A DNA stretch of 64,000 nucleotides from Robinsoniella peoriensis (GTDB taxonomy: Bacteria; Bacillota; Clostridia; Lachnospirales; Lachnospiraceae): positions 248,001-312,000 of the forward strand of contig NZ_JTGN01000004.1 in NCBI RefSeq assembly GCF_000797495.1, given 5' to 3'. A program made the translations under genes and the position numbers. Positions within the stretch are counted from its first letter, which is position 1, and every line of letters starts with the position of its first letter. The notes under the pieces were generated by a model, which was given only the letters and a program-made list of their open reading frames with translations, made no database searches and was not told the origin of the DNA. Below, in pieces: positions 1 to 8,609 of this stretch.

Positions 1-172
1 CCACTAATCAAATTTATTTCTGACAAACCTTTATTGACGCTTGTTGATCTACCACCATATAAGTCTTATCTCAAATACCCCTTTTTTGTCTGTTATGTGT
101 CCGCTACTTGTCTGTTACGAACATGTTTTCATAACTTTTTAGGCTTTCACATAATTGCTTTAGACATAGAGA

Positions 173-203
173 AACCCTTGAAAACACTGAGTTTTCAAGG
201 GTT
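173..203 (-). terminator. Hairpin terminator after rpsI
   Basis: A perfect 13-bp inverted repeat (173-185 with 191-203, 5-nt loop) lies just past the rpsI stop codon. The run of T after the stem is weak in the minus direction, so it may act only partly or in both directions. Confidence 0.55.
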
Positions 204-230
204 CTGTTAATTTTCTTATAATACTTCTTA

Positions 231-623
231 TTATCTCTTGGAGAACTGAGGTGCACGACGAGCTGCTTTGAGTCCGTATTTCTTTCTTTCTTTTGCTCTT
301 GGATCTCTTGTTAAGAATCCTGCTTTTTTCAGAACTGGTCTGAAATCGCTGTCTACCTGAAGTAATGCTCTGGAGATACCGTGTCTGATGGCACCAGCCT
401 GTCCTGTTGTTCCACCACCATGTACGTTTACTAAAACGTCATATTTATCGTTGGTCTCTGTAGCTACTAACGGCTGACGTACGATAACTTTTAATGTCTC
501 AAGACCTAAATAGTTGTCGATGTCTCTTTTATTAATAGTAACTTTACCTGTTCCAGGTACTAAATATACTCTTGCGATTGATTTTTTTCTTCTTCCTGTT
601 CCGTAGAATTTTGCATTAGCCAA
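231..623 (-). CDS. rpsI: 30S ribosomal protein S9
   Basis: Structural protein of the small ribosomal subunit; its C-terminal tail reaches towards the P-site tRNA. The 130 residues match the usual S9 length, with the N-terminal [13 protein letters not shown] motif, the [19 protein letters not shown] core and the typical basic end PQFSKR. The start codon is TTG at 623, not ATG, preceded by AAGGAGG with about 9 nt spacing. It follows rplM by 17 nt and is co-transcribed with it, the standard rplM-rpsI pair. Identification is secure from sequence alone. Confidence 0.98.
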   Translation of the reverse strand: MANAKFYGTGRRKKSIARVYLVPGTGKVTINKRDIDNYLGLETLKVIVRQPLVATETNDKYDVLVNVHGGGTTGQAGAIRHGISRALLQVDSDFRPVLKKAGFLTRDPRAKERKKYGLKAARRAPQFSKR

Positions 624-640
624 TGTTTTTTACCTCCTTC

Positions 641-1069
641 TTAAAATGTTAATACTTCTGGTTTCTGAGCTGCATGATTATGCTCTGCACCAGTGTACAC
701 GTGAAGTTTTGTCATCATGGATCTTCCTAAAGGTCCTTTTGGAAGCATGCCTTTAACTGCAAGCTCGATAACTCTTTCCGGCTTCTTGTTTAACATTTCT
801 CTTAAGGTAGTCTCTTTCATTCCACCAACGTAGTCTGAATGATGATAATAAATCTTCTGATCTAATTTCTTACCTGTTACCTGGATTTTTTCTGCATTTG
901 TGATGATTACGTAATCACCTGTATCGATGTGAGGAGTAAAGATCGGTTTGTTCTTTCCTCTTAATATTTTAGCTACTTCTGATGCTAAACGACCTAATGT
1001 ATATCCTGTAGCGTCAACTACGTACCATTTTCTTTCAATTGTTGCTGGACTCGCCATAAAACTCTTCAT
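641..1069 (-). CDS. rplM: 50S ribosomal protein L13
   Basis: Structural and early-assembly protein of the large ribosomal subunit. The 142 residues cover the whole family length: [18 protein letters not shown] near the N-terminus, the [13 protein letters not shown] strand, the [11 protein letters not shown] loop and the C-terminal [16 protein letters not shown] segment. The ATG at 1069 has an AAGGAGG site 7 nt upstream. It is the first gene of the rplM-rpsI operon; a sigma-A promoter and a leader of about 90 nt precede it and could carry autoregulation by L13. Confidence 0.98.
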   Translation of the reverse strand: MKSFMASPATIERKWYVVDATGYTLGRLASEVAKILRGKNKPIFTPHIDTGDYVIITNAEKIQVTGKKLDQKIYYHHSDYVGGMKETTLREMLNKKPERVIELAVKGMLPKGPLGRSMMTKLHVYTGAEHNHAAQKPEVLTF

Positions 1070-1157
1070 TGGTTTACCTCCTTGGATAATTAACTGTTTC
1101 TATAGTAAAACGTCTCACCGGGGCTTTGGTTTTTAACGTCTACGTACTACGTCACAT
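1070..1157 (-). promoter_or_regulatory. 5' leader of rplM-rpsI (possible L13 leader)
   Basis: About 88 nt lie between the predicted transcription start and the rplM ATG. The leader holds ACGTA/TACGT complementary arms and the segment AGACGTT...CCCCGGTGAGACG. Firmicutes often carry an L13 autoregulatory leader at this place. I infer this from position and short pairing arms; no covariance model was run. Confidence 0.45.
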
Positions 1158-1163
1158 TGAGAT

Positions 1164-1192
1164 ATTATATTACACATCACCGTGTGTGTCAA
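1164..1192 (-). promoter_or_regulatory. Sigma-A promoter of rplM-rpsI
   Basis: On the minus strand there is TTGACA (1187-1192), a 17-bp spacer and TATAAT (1164-1169). Both hexamers match the consensus exactly, as expected for a strongly expressed ribosomal protein operon. Confidence 0.85.
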
Positions 1193-1418
1193 TAACTTTT
1201 TCACACATTTTTCCACAATTTTTCGAATTTTTGTTTCTGAAACGGGCAGTTTCATTTTAGCTTCACTGATCTAAAACAAGATCCTTTTTGAATCACTCCA
1301 CAAAACAGTAAAAAATTTATACTTTCTAAAATTTTTACCAAAAAGCTATATTGTTAACCACCAAAATTCCACAAAATATGCTAGACTTTTATTATAAAGC
1401 TTATTGAAGGAGAATACA

Positions 1419-2417
1419 ATGAATATATTAGAAAAAATCGAGTATGCAAAAAATGCAGCTTTAAATCAGAAATCCCTTGACCGGCAGCTCATGATTGACC
1501 TTCTGTCCATTCCCCTGGACTCTCCGGCATTTGAGGCACTTGGAAATGCAGCTTTTGAGGCTGCTCAAACAATTACGGAAAAACGTGCTTACCTTTGGGG
1601 CGCTATGGGAGTTGATTTTAAAGCCTGCCCGATGAACTGCGATTTTTGCTCTCTTGGAAAAAAATGGGGATTGGTTGAAGTGGAACGGGATTTTTCCGAG
1701 TCAGAGATTATCGATAATGTGAGATACTATGTTGAAAATACAGTACGCTGGATTGTACTAAGAACAACGGAGTTTTACAGCCTGGATGTTTTGGAAGCAC
1801 TCATTCAGACGATTCGCCAAGAAGTACCGGGCACCTACGAAATCGGTTTAAACGTCGGTGAATTTGATACTGCGAAAGCTCACGAGCTTTCCAGACGCGG
1901 TGTGGATTTCATTTATCACTCTTTACGTTTAGGCGAAGGCAAAGATACCCGATTTAAAAAAGAGGAGCGTACTGCAACTCTTAATGCATGCAAAAATTCT
2001 CCCCTGAAGCTGGTTTTCCTGGTAGAACCAGTGGGTATTGAACATACAAATGAAGAAATTGCAGACATCTGCCAAATGACTATCGATTACGGCGCTATTG
2101 TATCTGGCGCAATGGCAAGAGTTCCGGTCAAGGGTACTCCTCTCGGAGAATTCCCTCAGATCAGTGATAAAAGACTTGCCCAGATTATCGCAGTTACCAG
2201 GCTGGCATGCGGCTATAAAGTTCCGGGAATCTGCGTACATCCGGCAAGTGAGCTGGCAATTCAGTTTGGTGCCAATGTAGTTGTAATAGAAACAGGCGCC
2301 ATTCCCAGAGATGCCTGCTGTTTTCCAAATGAAAAGTGGAAACAGTTCGATGTAAACACAGCAAAACAATGGTTTCAAAATAGTGGGTACACCGTTTATC
2401 AGGAAGGAAATGATTAA
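1419..2417 (+). CDS. Radical SAM enzyme, biotin-synthase-like
   Basis: Predicted S-adenosylmethionine radical enzyme. Residues 70-77 carry CPMNCDFC, a CX3CX2C motif that would bind the 4Fe-4S cluster; the CP start and about 332-residue length resemble BioB-type proteins. I chose ATG 1419 because GAAGGAG sits 6 nt before it; the longer frame would start at TTG 1404, inside that ribosome site. It lies 43 bp before an NMT1/SsuA-type ABC importer read the same way, so its product or substrate is probably linked to that cargo. A true biotin synthase is not established: no other biotin gene is nearby. The chemistry is unknown. Confidence 0.75.
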   Translation: MNILEKIEYAKNAALNQKSLDRQLMIDLLSIPLDSPAFEALGNAAFEAAQTITEKRAYLWGAMGVDFKACPMNCDFCSLGKKWGLVEVERDFSESEIIDNVRYYVENTVRWIVLRTTEFYSLDVLEALIQTIRQEVPGTYEIGLNVGEFDTAKAHELSRRGVDFIYHSLRLGEGKDTRFKKEERTATLNACKNSPLKLVFLVEPVGIEHTNEEIADICQMTIDYGAIVSGAMARVPVKGTPLGEFPQISDKRLAQIIAVTRLACGYKVPGICVHPASELAIQFGANVVVIETGAIPRDACCFPNEKWKQFDVNTAKQWFQNSGYTVYQEGND

Positions 2418-2460
2418 TTTTCAGGTCTGAATATATAATTTATATGAAAGGATACATATC

Positions 2461-3528
2461 ATGAAAAAGCACACCATTAAAGGAAAACTTACATTTTTAT
2501 TTCTGATCCTGTTACTTACTTTTAGTATGCTATTTGCTGCCGGCTGTCAAAAATTTACAAAATCCACGGATGATGCAAAAGAAGAATTCCCTTCAGCGTC
2601 CGAAAGTTCATCCGCAAAAGAAAATGCTGCCCCCGCATATACGGCTGCACCAGATGCCGCGCAATTAAAAGTCGGTACCTGGAAAACCGCCCAGACAATC
2701 CAGCCCTTCTTTTATGACCAGTTTATCGATAAAAGCTCCGGTATAGAAGTTCTCCCATTTACAAATCCCGGAGACCAGAAAACTGCCCTTTTATCCGGCG
2801 GTCTGGATATGACCGGAACTACCCTGGTAACAGCCATTACCGCTGCGTCCAATAATGAACCGGTCCGCATTGTAACCAGTCTGTGCAACAAGTGTTCTGC
2901 TCTGGTAGCCGGGGTAAATTCAGGAATCGAAACCGAGGCAGATCTAAAGGGCAAGACCATTGCATATGTTCCCGGCACCATGCATCATGCTTTATTATTA
3001 GATGTTTTGGAACGCAATGGCATCGATCCGGAAAAAGATGTGGAATTGGTTCGGATTGATTTCTTTGATATGGGCCAGGCACTTGCTGACGGTACCATTG
3101 ATGCATTCTGCAGCGGCGAGCCTTACCCCTCTGAAGCAGTTAAAAATGGTTATGGGAAAATCTTAAGCTATCCATATTTTGATGACAGCATCGGAACCAT
3201 AAATGCCGCTATGATCGTAACGGAAGACACGATTAAAAATAAGCCTGAGGAAGTTCAGAAAATGGTTGATGCCCACATCAAGGCAACTCAGTATCTAAAT
3301 GAAAATCAGGATGCCTGGCTGGATAAGGCGGAAGAATTCGGAACAGAAAAGGATCTTCTGAAGATTGCAGCCGACAATATCGAGCTGTGCTGGGATATCG
3401 ATGATGCCTTTATCCAAAACACCAAAAATCTGGCGCAGAAAATGCTGGATCTCGGTATCATTACAAAGATGCCTGACATTGATTCCTTATTCGATCTTAC
3501 CTTCCTGGAAAATGCAAAGAAAAATTAA
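2461..3528 (+). CDS. ABC transporter substrate-binding lipoprotein (NMT1/SsuA type)
   Basis: Periplasmic-binding-protein-type receptor anchored outside the membrane. Residues 1-28 form a lipoprotein signal peptide ending in the lipobox FAAGC, with Cys29 as the lipidation site. A Ser/Ala/Glu-rich linker follows to about residue 65, then a two-lobe domain with features of the nitrate/sulfonate/thiamine-precursor (NMT1/THI5, SsuA) group: VGTWKTAQTIQPFFYDQF, GGLDMTGT and LKGKTIAYVPGTMHH. The AAGGA ribosome site precedes ATG 2461. Its permease and ATPase follow directly. The ligand cannot be read from sequence; the preceding radical SAM enzyme argues for a cofactor, cofactor precursor or sulfur compound. 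Confidence 0.85.
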   Translation: MKKHTIKGKLTFLFLILLLTFSMLFAAGCQKFTKSTDDAKEEFPSASESSSAKENAAPAYTAAPDAAQLKVGTWKTAQTIQPFFYDQFIDKSSGIEVLPFTNPGDQKTALLSGGLDMTGTTLVTAITAASNNEPVRIVTSLCNKCSALVAGVNSGIETEADLKGKTIAYVPGTMHHALLLDVLERNGIDPEKDVELVRIDFFDMGQALADGTIDAFCSGEPYPSEAVKNGYGKILSYPYFDDSIGTINAAMIVTEDTIKNKPEEVQKMVDAHIKATQYLNENQDAWLDKAEEFGTEKDLLKIAADNIELCWDIDDAFIQNTKNLAQKMLDLGIITKMPDIDSLFDLTFLENAKKN

Positions 3529-3546
3529 TGACAAGAATGAGGCACT

Positions 3547-4362
3547 ATGGACAAAAAACATGCAAGAAATACTCTGACAACATTAACCTCTGGTCTGTGG
3601 GGATTATTAATTCCCGGAATTCTCCTTCTGCTCTGGTACCTGGCTACCACCAGAGGGGCTGTTCCAGAATATGTACTCCCCTCTCCCCAGAAACTATGGA
3701 ACGTAATTATTGATTTTATTTTGGGTAATTCAAAAGTCACTCCCTACTCCGGTAAACTCTTTGATAATTTGTGGATTAGCTGCTTCCGCGTCTTAAAAGG
3801 GTTTCTGACCGCTGCACTACTTGGCGTAATCCTGGGCTTTCTCACCGGAAGAGTCCGCCTGCTGCAGAAAGTATTTGATCCGTTTGTCCATGCTCTGAGA
3901 GCAGTTCCGGGTATCGGATGGCTGCCCATAGCAATTGTCTGGTTCAGCGTTGGCGAAAAAAGTACGCATTTTCTCATATCCCTTGCTACCTTTTTCCCAA
4001 TCTATATGAACACAGCCCAAGGTGCAAAAGAAGTTCCTGATTCCTATCTGCGTGCAGGTCAAATGATGGGTGCAGGTTCTTTTTCCCTTTTTTGGACGGT
4101 GACCCTGCCCAGTGCATTCCCTTCCGTTCTGGTAGGTCTTCGCCTGGGCCTTGGAATCTCCTGGGCTTACCTGGTTTTGGGTGAAGTCACCGGTGTTACA
4201 AAGGGTATTGGCGCTATCATGACAGATGCCCGTATGCTTGGACATGTGGATATCGTACTTGCCTGCATGGCGGTTATCGCAGTAACCGGCAAAGTATCAG
4301 ATTTTCTGCTGGTAAAAATCTGCAATCTGTTTTATCCTGTCAAAAAGTGTAATGCTAAATAA
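3547..4362 (+). CDS. ABC transporter permease (SsuC/TauC type)
   Basis: Membrane component of the importer. The 271 residues contain about six hydrophobic segments and the binding-protein-dependent EAA loop (LRAGQMMGAGSFSLFWTVTLP and the following AFPSVLVGLRLGLG), the contact point for the ATPase. Also typical are the PGIGWLPIAIVWFSVG and FFPIYMNTAQG stretches found in SsuC/TauC/NrtB permeases. ATG 3547 follows a GAGG site and lies 18 bp after the binding-protein stop. Together with its two neighbours it makes a complete one-permease importer. Confidence 0.88.
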   Translation: MDKKHARNTLTTLTSGLWGLLIPGILLLLWYLATTRGAVPEYVLPSPQKLWNVIIDFILGNSKVTPYSGKLFDNLWISCFRVLKGFLTAALLGVILGFLTGRVRLLQKVFDPFVHALRAVPGIGWLPIAIVWFSVGEKSTHFLISLATFFPIYMNTAQGAKEVPDSYLRAGQMMGAGSFSLFWTVTLPSAFPSVLVGLRLGLGISWAYLVLGEVTGVTKGIGAIMTDARMLGHVDIVLACMAVIAVTGKVSDFLLVKICNLFYPVKKCNAK

Positions 4363-4400
4363 TTAAACTGCATTAAATTGTATATATAAAGGAGTTTCTC

Positions 4401-5174
4401 ATGGTCCATCATCTTTTAACCGTTCAAAACGTATCGAAAAGCTACCGCTCCTCTTTTCAGGATTCTATCTGTGTATTTAAGGACCTGAACATATCCGTAA
4501 ATCCCAATGAAATTGTAGCGCTTCTGGGACCAAGCGGCTGTGGAAAAACCACACTTCTGAATATGATTGCAGGATTTGAGATCCCGGACACCGGAAAAAT
4601 GCTTTTGGAAAATCAGGCAATCACCGGTCCTGCTTCTAACCGCGGGGTCGTATTCCAGGCGCCAGTTCTTTTTCCATGGCTGAATGTCCGGGAAAACATC
4701 GCTTATGGCCTAAACCGCAGGCACATTTCCAAAAAAGATCAGGAAGAGACTATCCGTGAATACATCGGTCTGGTTCATTTAAACGGATTTGAAAATTATT
4801 ATCCAAACGAATTATCCGGCGGTATGCAGCAGCGGACTGCCCTTGCACGCACTTTAATCCTGCATCCCCAGCTTCTTTTAATGGATGAACCTTTTTCAGC
4901 CCTGGATCCCATGCTGCGTTTTCAAATGCAGCAGCTGGTGCTTTCCATTTGGGAAAAGTTAAAACAAACCATTATTTTTGTAACCCATGACATTGAAGAA
5001 GCTATGATTCTCGCTGACCGCATTTATATATTTGGAAAATGTCCACGGGGTATTTTAAAAGAAATAAAAGTGCCGGCTTTTACCATAGATTCACCTTCTT
5101 CCTCCTGCCTGGACTCCCCGGAATTTATCCGTACAAAAAAAGAAATCAGGAACATTTTATTCTCATGCTCCTGA
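4401..5174 (+). CDS. ABC transporter ATP-binding protein (SsuB/TauB type)
   Basis: ATPase of the importer. Walker A GPSGCGKT at residues 43-50, Q-loop near Gln86, signature LSGGMQQ at 138-144, Walker B LLLMDEP at 158-164, followed by the D-loop SALD and a switch His in FVTHD. The length of 257 is usual. The 5' ribosome site AAAGGAG is 6 nt before ATG 4401. The gene ends only 9 bp before the convergent lipoprotein gene. Substrate as for the binding protein: unknown. Confidence 0.9.
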   Translation: MVHHLLTVQNVSKSYRSSFQDSICVFKDLNISVNPNEIVALLGPSGCGKTTLLNMIAGFEIPDTGKMLLENQAITGPASNRGVVFQAPVLFPWLNVRENIAYGLNRRHISKKDQEETIREYIGLVHLNGFENYYPNELSGGMQQRTALARTLILHPQLLLMDEPFSALDPMLRFQMQQLVLSIWEKLKQTIIFVTHDIEEAMILADRIYIFGKCPRGILKEIKVPAFTIDSPSSSCLDSPEFIRTKKEIRNILFSCS

Positions 5175-5177
5175 TTT
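5143..5177. terminator. Possible bidirectional terminator between convergent genes
   Basis: AAATCAGGA (5143-5151) pairs perfectly with TCCTGATTT (5169-5177) around a 17-nt loop. The stem covers the ATPase stop codon, and T-rich sequence follows on the plus strand. It may end transcription from both sides; the large loop makes this uncertain. Confidence 0.35.
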
Positions 5178-5183
5178 ACCCTA

Positions 5184-5618
5184 TTATTTTAACCACAGCC
5201 CATTCAATTTCATTTCTTTTGTAAAGCTTATGGTATACTGTATTGTTCCATTTTCATATTCCGCTGCCATTACCACTACACCGCAGTCTTCTCCTGTTTT
5301 CTCATACTTCTTCCCGATAACGGCCTGCTTTCCGTAAGATTGAAAGGCTCCCTTGCTGTTCGCATATGCCACAACCTCATTTTCAAACTTCTCCTGTGAA
5401 ATACTCTCTGCTACTTCATCTCCTGCATCATTAATAAAACTGTCATAGTCATTCTTATTAACCTGATCCACTACCTGCTCGGAAGCCTTCTTTAATTCCT
5501 CCGCATCAAATCCCTCTGCCAGCTTTGTGCTTTTATTCATACACCCTGTGCTTAGTACAAGTAGCAGAATGAAACCTGTTAAAAAAAGCATTTTTGCATT
5601 TTTGACTCTGCCTGCCAT
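5184..5618 (-). CDS. Small lipoprotein, DUF3887-like
   Basis: Predicted secreted lipoprotein of 144 residues. The hydrophobic signal ends in the lipobox LSTGC (Cys26 from the chosen start). The rest is a small alpha/beta domain with alternating acidic residues, similar in style to Firmicute proteins annotated DUF3887; I assign that from memory. ATG 5618 was chosen because GGGGAGG lies about 4 nt upstream, whereas the longer frame starts at a TTG without a site. It stands alone 55 bp after the ROK gene. Function unknown. Confidence 0.7.
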   Translation of the reverse strand: MAGRVKNAKMLFLTGFILLLVLSTGCMNKSTKLAEGFDAEELKKASEQVVDQVNKNDYDSFINDAGDEVAESISQEKFENEVVAYANSKGAFQSYGKQAVIGKKYEKTGEDCGVVVMAAEYENGTIQYTISFTKEMKLNGLWLK

Positions 5619-5673
5619 GCTGCCTCCCCTGGTCTTTATTCCAACTCTATTCAATTTAATTAACAGTATTATA

Positions 5674-6792
5674 TTAAACTTCTTTTATAAATTCAGAAAC
5701 ATATAACAGCGCTCCGCCTACCGCAGATGACCACCAGGAAAAATTACTGGCCTCCACATAGCTGCCATCATTTTCAAAGGTATTCCGCCCGGCTACCTGG
5801 ATCTGGATATCCTTAATATACTTCTTAATATATCCGCCGACATAACCGCCCAATACTACCTTGCAGTCAAAAAATGTTCTCAGATTATTAATATGTACAG
5901 AAAGATAATACACATACTCTTCCCATATTTTCCTGCATTGGTCGTCGCCTGCATCCAGAAGCTTAAAAAATCTTTCCAGACTCCCATCGGTTTGATCCGA
6001 TAAGATGGAGGAAGCCAGATATGCATCCGCACATCCTTCTTTTCCGCAGTAACATTTCTTACCGCCCGGCACCAGCGTTGTGTGTCCGAATTCCCCGCTC
6101 CTCTGGTTATCTCCATAATAAATCTTGTCATCCAGCAAAATGGCACCTCCCACGGTAGGCCCCAGAAACAGATACAGAATATTCTTTCCTTTTTCCCGAT
6201 ACCACATTTCAGCGAATCCGCCTCCGTTTGAATCATTATAAAAAGTATAAGGGTATGGGATATACTCTTTTAATTCCTCATAAAAATCAGGAGGAAGAGA
6301 GAATAAATACACCTGTGGGATACTCTTTCGATCCCCACCGATTATCGCCGGCAGTGTCACTGCAACTCCCAGCACCGTTTTGGGGTCAATCTGGTTTTTC
6401 TCAACGATCTGCTCTAAAAGCGACCGTATCTCTTCATAATATGCCTTGTCCGCCTCAAAAGTACGTCTGACCCGGATACAGTCAACCATATTTCCTGTCA
6501 GATCCACAATTGCCAGGGAGATATGGTTTTTGGTTATATCAAGTCCAATTCCCACCTTCGCACGCCCATTACAGGAGAGGCACTTTGCTTTTCTGCCTCC
6601 TGTCGATTCAAAGGTTCCTGTTTCCTCAATTAAATCCATCTCCATTAATTCTGACAGGTTCTGACTTACGGTTGGAAGGCTTAGACGCAGTTTATAGGCA
6701 ACATCCTGCTTTGATATCTTCTTGTCATTCAGAATCAGCCGATAGATATTGTTACGGTTGATCTTTTTTAATTCCATGCTGGTACTCTTCAT
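5674..6792 (-). CDS. ROK-family transcriptional repressor
   Basis: NagC/XylR-type regulator: an N-terminal winged helix-turn-helix (about residues 6-60, with KQDVAYKLRLSLPTVSQNLSEL as core, of which TVSQNLSEL is the recognition helix) joined to a ROK sugar-kinase-like domain. The zinc motif CYCGKEGC and the GHTTL segment just before it are visible. The open frame extends up to 6939, but a promoter with TATAAT at 6851-6856 places the mRNA start near 6844, so ATG 6792 (373 residues) is more likely; ATG 6777 is also possible. It lies just after the polyol/ribose-type operon and probably controls it through the palindrome at 13480-13529. Inducer unknown, presumably a pentose or polyol derivative. 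Confidence 0.85.
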   Translation of the reverse strand: MKSTSMELKKINRNNIYRLILNDKKISKQDVAYKLRLSLPTVSQNLSELMEMDLIEETGTFESTGGRKAKCLSCNGRAKVGIGLDITKNHISLAIVDLTGNMVDCIRVRRTFEADKAYYEEIRSLLEQIVEKNQIDPKTVLGVAVTLPAIIGGDRKSIPQVYLFSLPPDFYEELKEYIPYPYTFYNDSNGGGFAEMWYREKGKNILYLFLGPTVGGAILLDDKIYYGDNQRSGEFGHTTLVPGGKKCYCGKEGCADAYLASSILSDQTDGSLERFFKLLDAGDDQCRKIWEEYVYYLSVHINNLRTFFDCKVVLGGYVGGYIKKYIKDIQIQVAGRNTFENDGSYVEASNFSWWSSAVGGALLYVSEFIKEV

Positions 6793-6850
6793 ACTCACTA
6801 TCCCTATTTTCCCCTTTCTAGCCACCGGGGTTTCTAAAATTATTTGTTCC

Positions 6851-6879
6851 ATTATACCAAATTCTTCCATATTCGTAAA
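6851..6879 (-). promoter_or_regulatory. Promoter of the ROK repressor gene
   Basis: On the minus strand: TTTACG (6874-6879), a 17-bp spacer ending in TTTGG, and a perfect TATAAT (6851-6856) with an extended TGn-type element. It gives the repressor its own promoter and decides the start codon downstream. Confidence 0.6.
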
Positions 6880-7008
6880 GTCACATCTTTTCTGTATAAA
6901 TTTTTCTTCCATAAAAACAGTCGTATATAGCGTCCGCATAGCAGTTTGGAGAATTCACAATTATATTGCGTATTCAAATTTTTTGAACTGCCAGAGCCTA
7001 GAACTATC

Positions 7009-7039
7009 AAAAGCGGAACACAGAGCATGTTCCGCTTTT
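7009..7039 (-). terminator. Terminator of the polyol/ribose-type operon
   Basis: AAAAGCGGAACA (7009-7020) pairs perfectly with TGTTCCGCTTTT (7028-7039) over a 7-nt loop, 15 bp past the rbsD stop codon. T runs flank both sides, so it may work in both directions. Confidence 0.75.
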
Positions 7040-7053
7040 TCATTTTCATAGCT

Positions 7054-7494
7054 CTAAGTTATCTGATCCATATCAATAATAAATGCTTTTTTATATTCTT
7101 CAACACCTGATGCTGCCTGCATTATTACATTGGAATAAGGAGCCAGTTCACCGCTTCTTAAAATAAACCTGCATTTTTTTGCCATCCTGGCAAGTAAGTT
7201 TTGGGGCATAGATTCCACCGGTTGGTTCACAAACACATTTTTAACAAACCCATAGCCGTCTTGATTATATATCTCCATCTCTTCGGCTATGCAAACCTTT
7301 TCAACAACAACCTCATCCAACACGGTTTTTAAACACTGCTTAAGCGTTGGAATCTGAAATGCAAGCGCAAGGTCCACTCTCTCCACGCCTTCCGGAATGG
7401 GAAAGCCTGCGTCGCATATCATAAAATAATCCGTATGCCCCAATCCTGCTATTTGTTCACTGAGTTTTTTATTGATTACCCCGCCTCTTTTCAT
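7054..7494 (-). CDS. rbsD: D-ribose pyranase
   Basis: RbsD/FucU-family mutarotase that interconverts pyranose and furanose forms of ribose in the cytoplasm. The N-terminus KRGGVINKKLSEQIAGLGHTD and the CDAGFPIP motif hold the conserved His and Asp of the family; the C-terminal GELAPYSNVIMQAASGV matches the usual GE...YaNiil.sGV end. At 146 residues it has normal length. GAGGGG lies 6 nt before ATG 7494. It is the last gene of the operon, directly behind the sugar-binding lipoprotein. No ribokinase is present beside it. Confidence 0.9.
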   Translation of the reverse strand: MKRGGVINKKLSEQIAGLGHTDYFMICDAGFPIPEGVERVDLALAFQIPTLKQCLKTVLDEVVVEKVCIAEEMEIYNQDGYGFVKNVFVNQPVESMPQNLLARMAKKCRFILRSGELAPYSNVIMQAASGVEEYKKAFIIDMDQIT

Positions 7495-7514
7495 ACAAAC
7501 CCCTCTTCTTTATT

Positions 7515-8594
7515 CTATTTATAATCGGCTATATTATCTTTGGTTACCAGAACATACGGGATTGATACATCTTTGGGTTCTCCGCCCTTCACAATATCCA
7601 GTATCTCATCAATGCCGGCTTCTGCCTGTCCCTTTGCATCCTGGAATACGGTCGCTGACAGCGTTCCTGCTTCAATTGCCGCTTTTGCATCGTCAATGGC
7701 ATCAATTCCTGTTACAATGATTTTATCGCCCATATCGTTATCCAGGACTGCCTGCAGTGCTCCCATCGCCATTTCATCATTTTGTGCTACGATTGCCTGA
7801 ATCTCATCGGCTCCCTGTAAGAGGTTCTCTGTTGTGGACAGAGCCTCTTCTCTGGACCAGTTGCAGGTTGGTTCGCTTAAAACTTTAATATCCGGGTATT
7901 TTTTTAATATATTTTCATAGCCTTCTCTTCTCAGTACTTCTGCGGAGATACCATTTGGTCCGTGTAAAATCACAATATTTCCTTTACCATTCAGCTGATC
8001 TGCTACATACTGCATTTCCAGTTCTCCTGCAACGATATCATCGGAACCCACATGCGCCAGGACCTCATCGGAATTTACCTGGGCATTTACTGTAATCAAC
8101 GGAACCTTTGCCTCATTTGCAGCTTCTACTGCCGGGACCAGTGCATCCCCGTCCATCGGACAGATTAAAATTCCATCCACATTCTGTGCAATCAGGTTAT
8201 CGATCTGGCCCACCTGGGTTGCAGAATCCATATTTCCGTCTAAAACACTGAAATCCACAGTGTCCGCATATTTTTCACTGACATAATCCTGCATGGCTTC
8301 CGCAAGCAGTACCTGGAATTGTGCGGTCTGGCTATAGGAAGAAAATACAATCTTATATTTTTCACCGGAAGCCTTACCTGCTGCTTCCGTAATGGCTTCA
8401 TCCACCGCATCCGCTGCATCCGCTTCCGCTTCTGATTTTGCTGTTTCCGGCTTTGCTGCTTCTGTTGTACCTGCCTCTGTCTTAGCCGATGAGCCGCCCT
8501 CTGTTGTCCCTTTTGAATCCGCCGTCCCACAGGCTGCAAGTGAAATTGTTGCGAGTACACAAACCATCGTTAATGCTGCCACTCTTTTCTTCAT
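7515..8594 (-). CDS. Sugar ABC transporter binding lipoprotein (RbsB type)
   Basis: Extracellular sugar receptor. The signal peptide ends in the lipobox LAACG (Cys22). A long low-complexity linker of Ala, Glu, Thr and Lys spans about residues 25-78, followed by a type-1 periplasmic-binding domain: YKIVFSSYSQTAQFQVLLAEAM, IDNLIAQNVDGILICPMD, LHGPNGISAEVLRREGYE and the hinge VAQNDEMAMGALQAV, all typical of RbsB/XylF proteins. AAGGAG precedes ATG 8594. It is encoded after its ATPase and permease. The ligand is a pentose or polyol by context. Confidence 0.88.
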   Translation of the reverse strand: MKKRVAALTMVCVLATISLAACGTADSKGTTEGGSSAKTEAGTTEAAKPETAKSEAEADAADAVDEAITEAAGKASGEKYKIVFSSYSQTAQFQVLLAEAMQDYVSEKYADTVDFSVLDGNMDSATQVGQIDNLIAQNVDGILICPMDGDALVPAVEAANEAKVPLITVNAQVNSDEVLAHVGSDDIVAGELEMQYVADQLNGKGNIVILHGPNGISAEVLRREGYENILKKYPDIKVLSEPTCNWSREEALSTTENLLQGADEIQAIVAQNDEMAMGALQAVLDNDMGDKIIVTGIDAIDDAKAAIEAGTLSATVFQDAKGQAEAGIDEILDIVKGGEPKDVSIPYVLVTKDNIADYK

Positions 8595-8609
8595 ACCTTG
8601 ATCTCCTTT

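Noticed and set aside
948..1136. 62-codon frame on the plus strand opposite rplM
   Set aside because: It is the antisense of a ribosomal protein gene and its leader, without a ribosome site.
1200..1418. Riboswitch before the radical SAM gene
   Set aside because: I found only AT-rich sequence and a short GAAAC/GTTTC pair; no thiamine, biotin or cobalamin-type conserved core could be seen.
1929..2378. 149-codon frame antisense to the radical SAM gene
   Set aside because: Composition and position show a shadow of the real gene, and there is no ribosome site.
8240..8560. 106-codon Gln/Arg-rich frame inside the sugar-binding lipoprotein gene
   Set aside because: It is an out-of-frame reading of the low-complexity linker.
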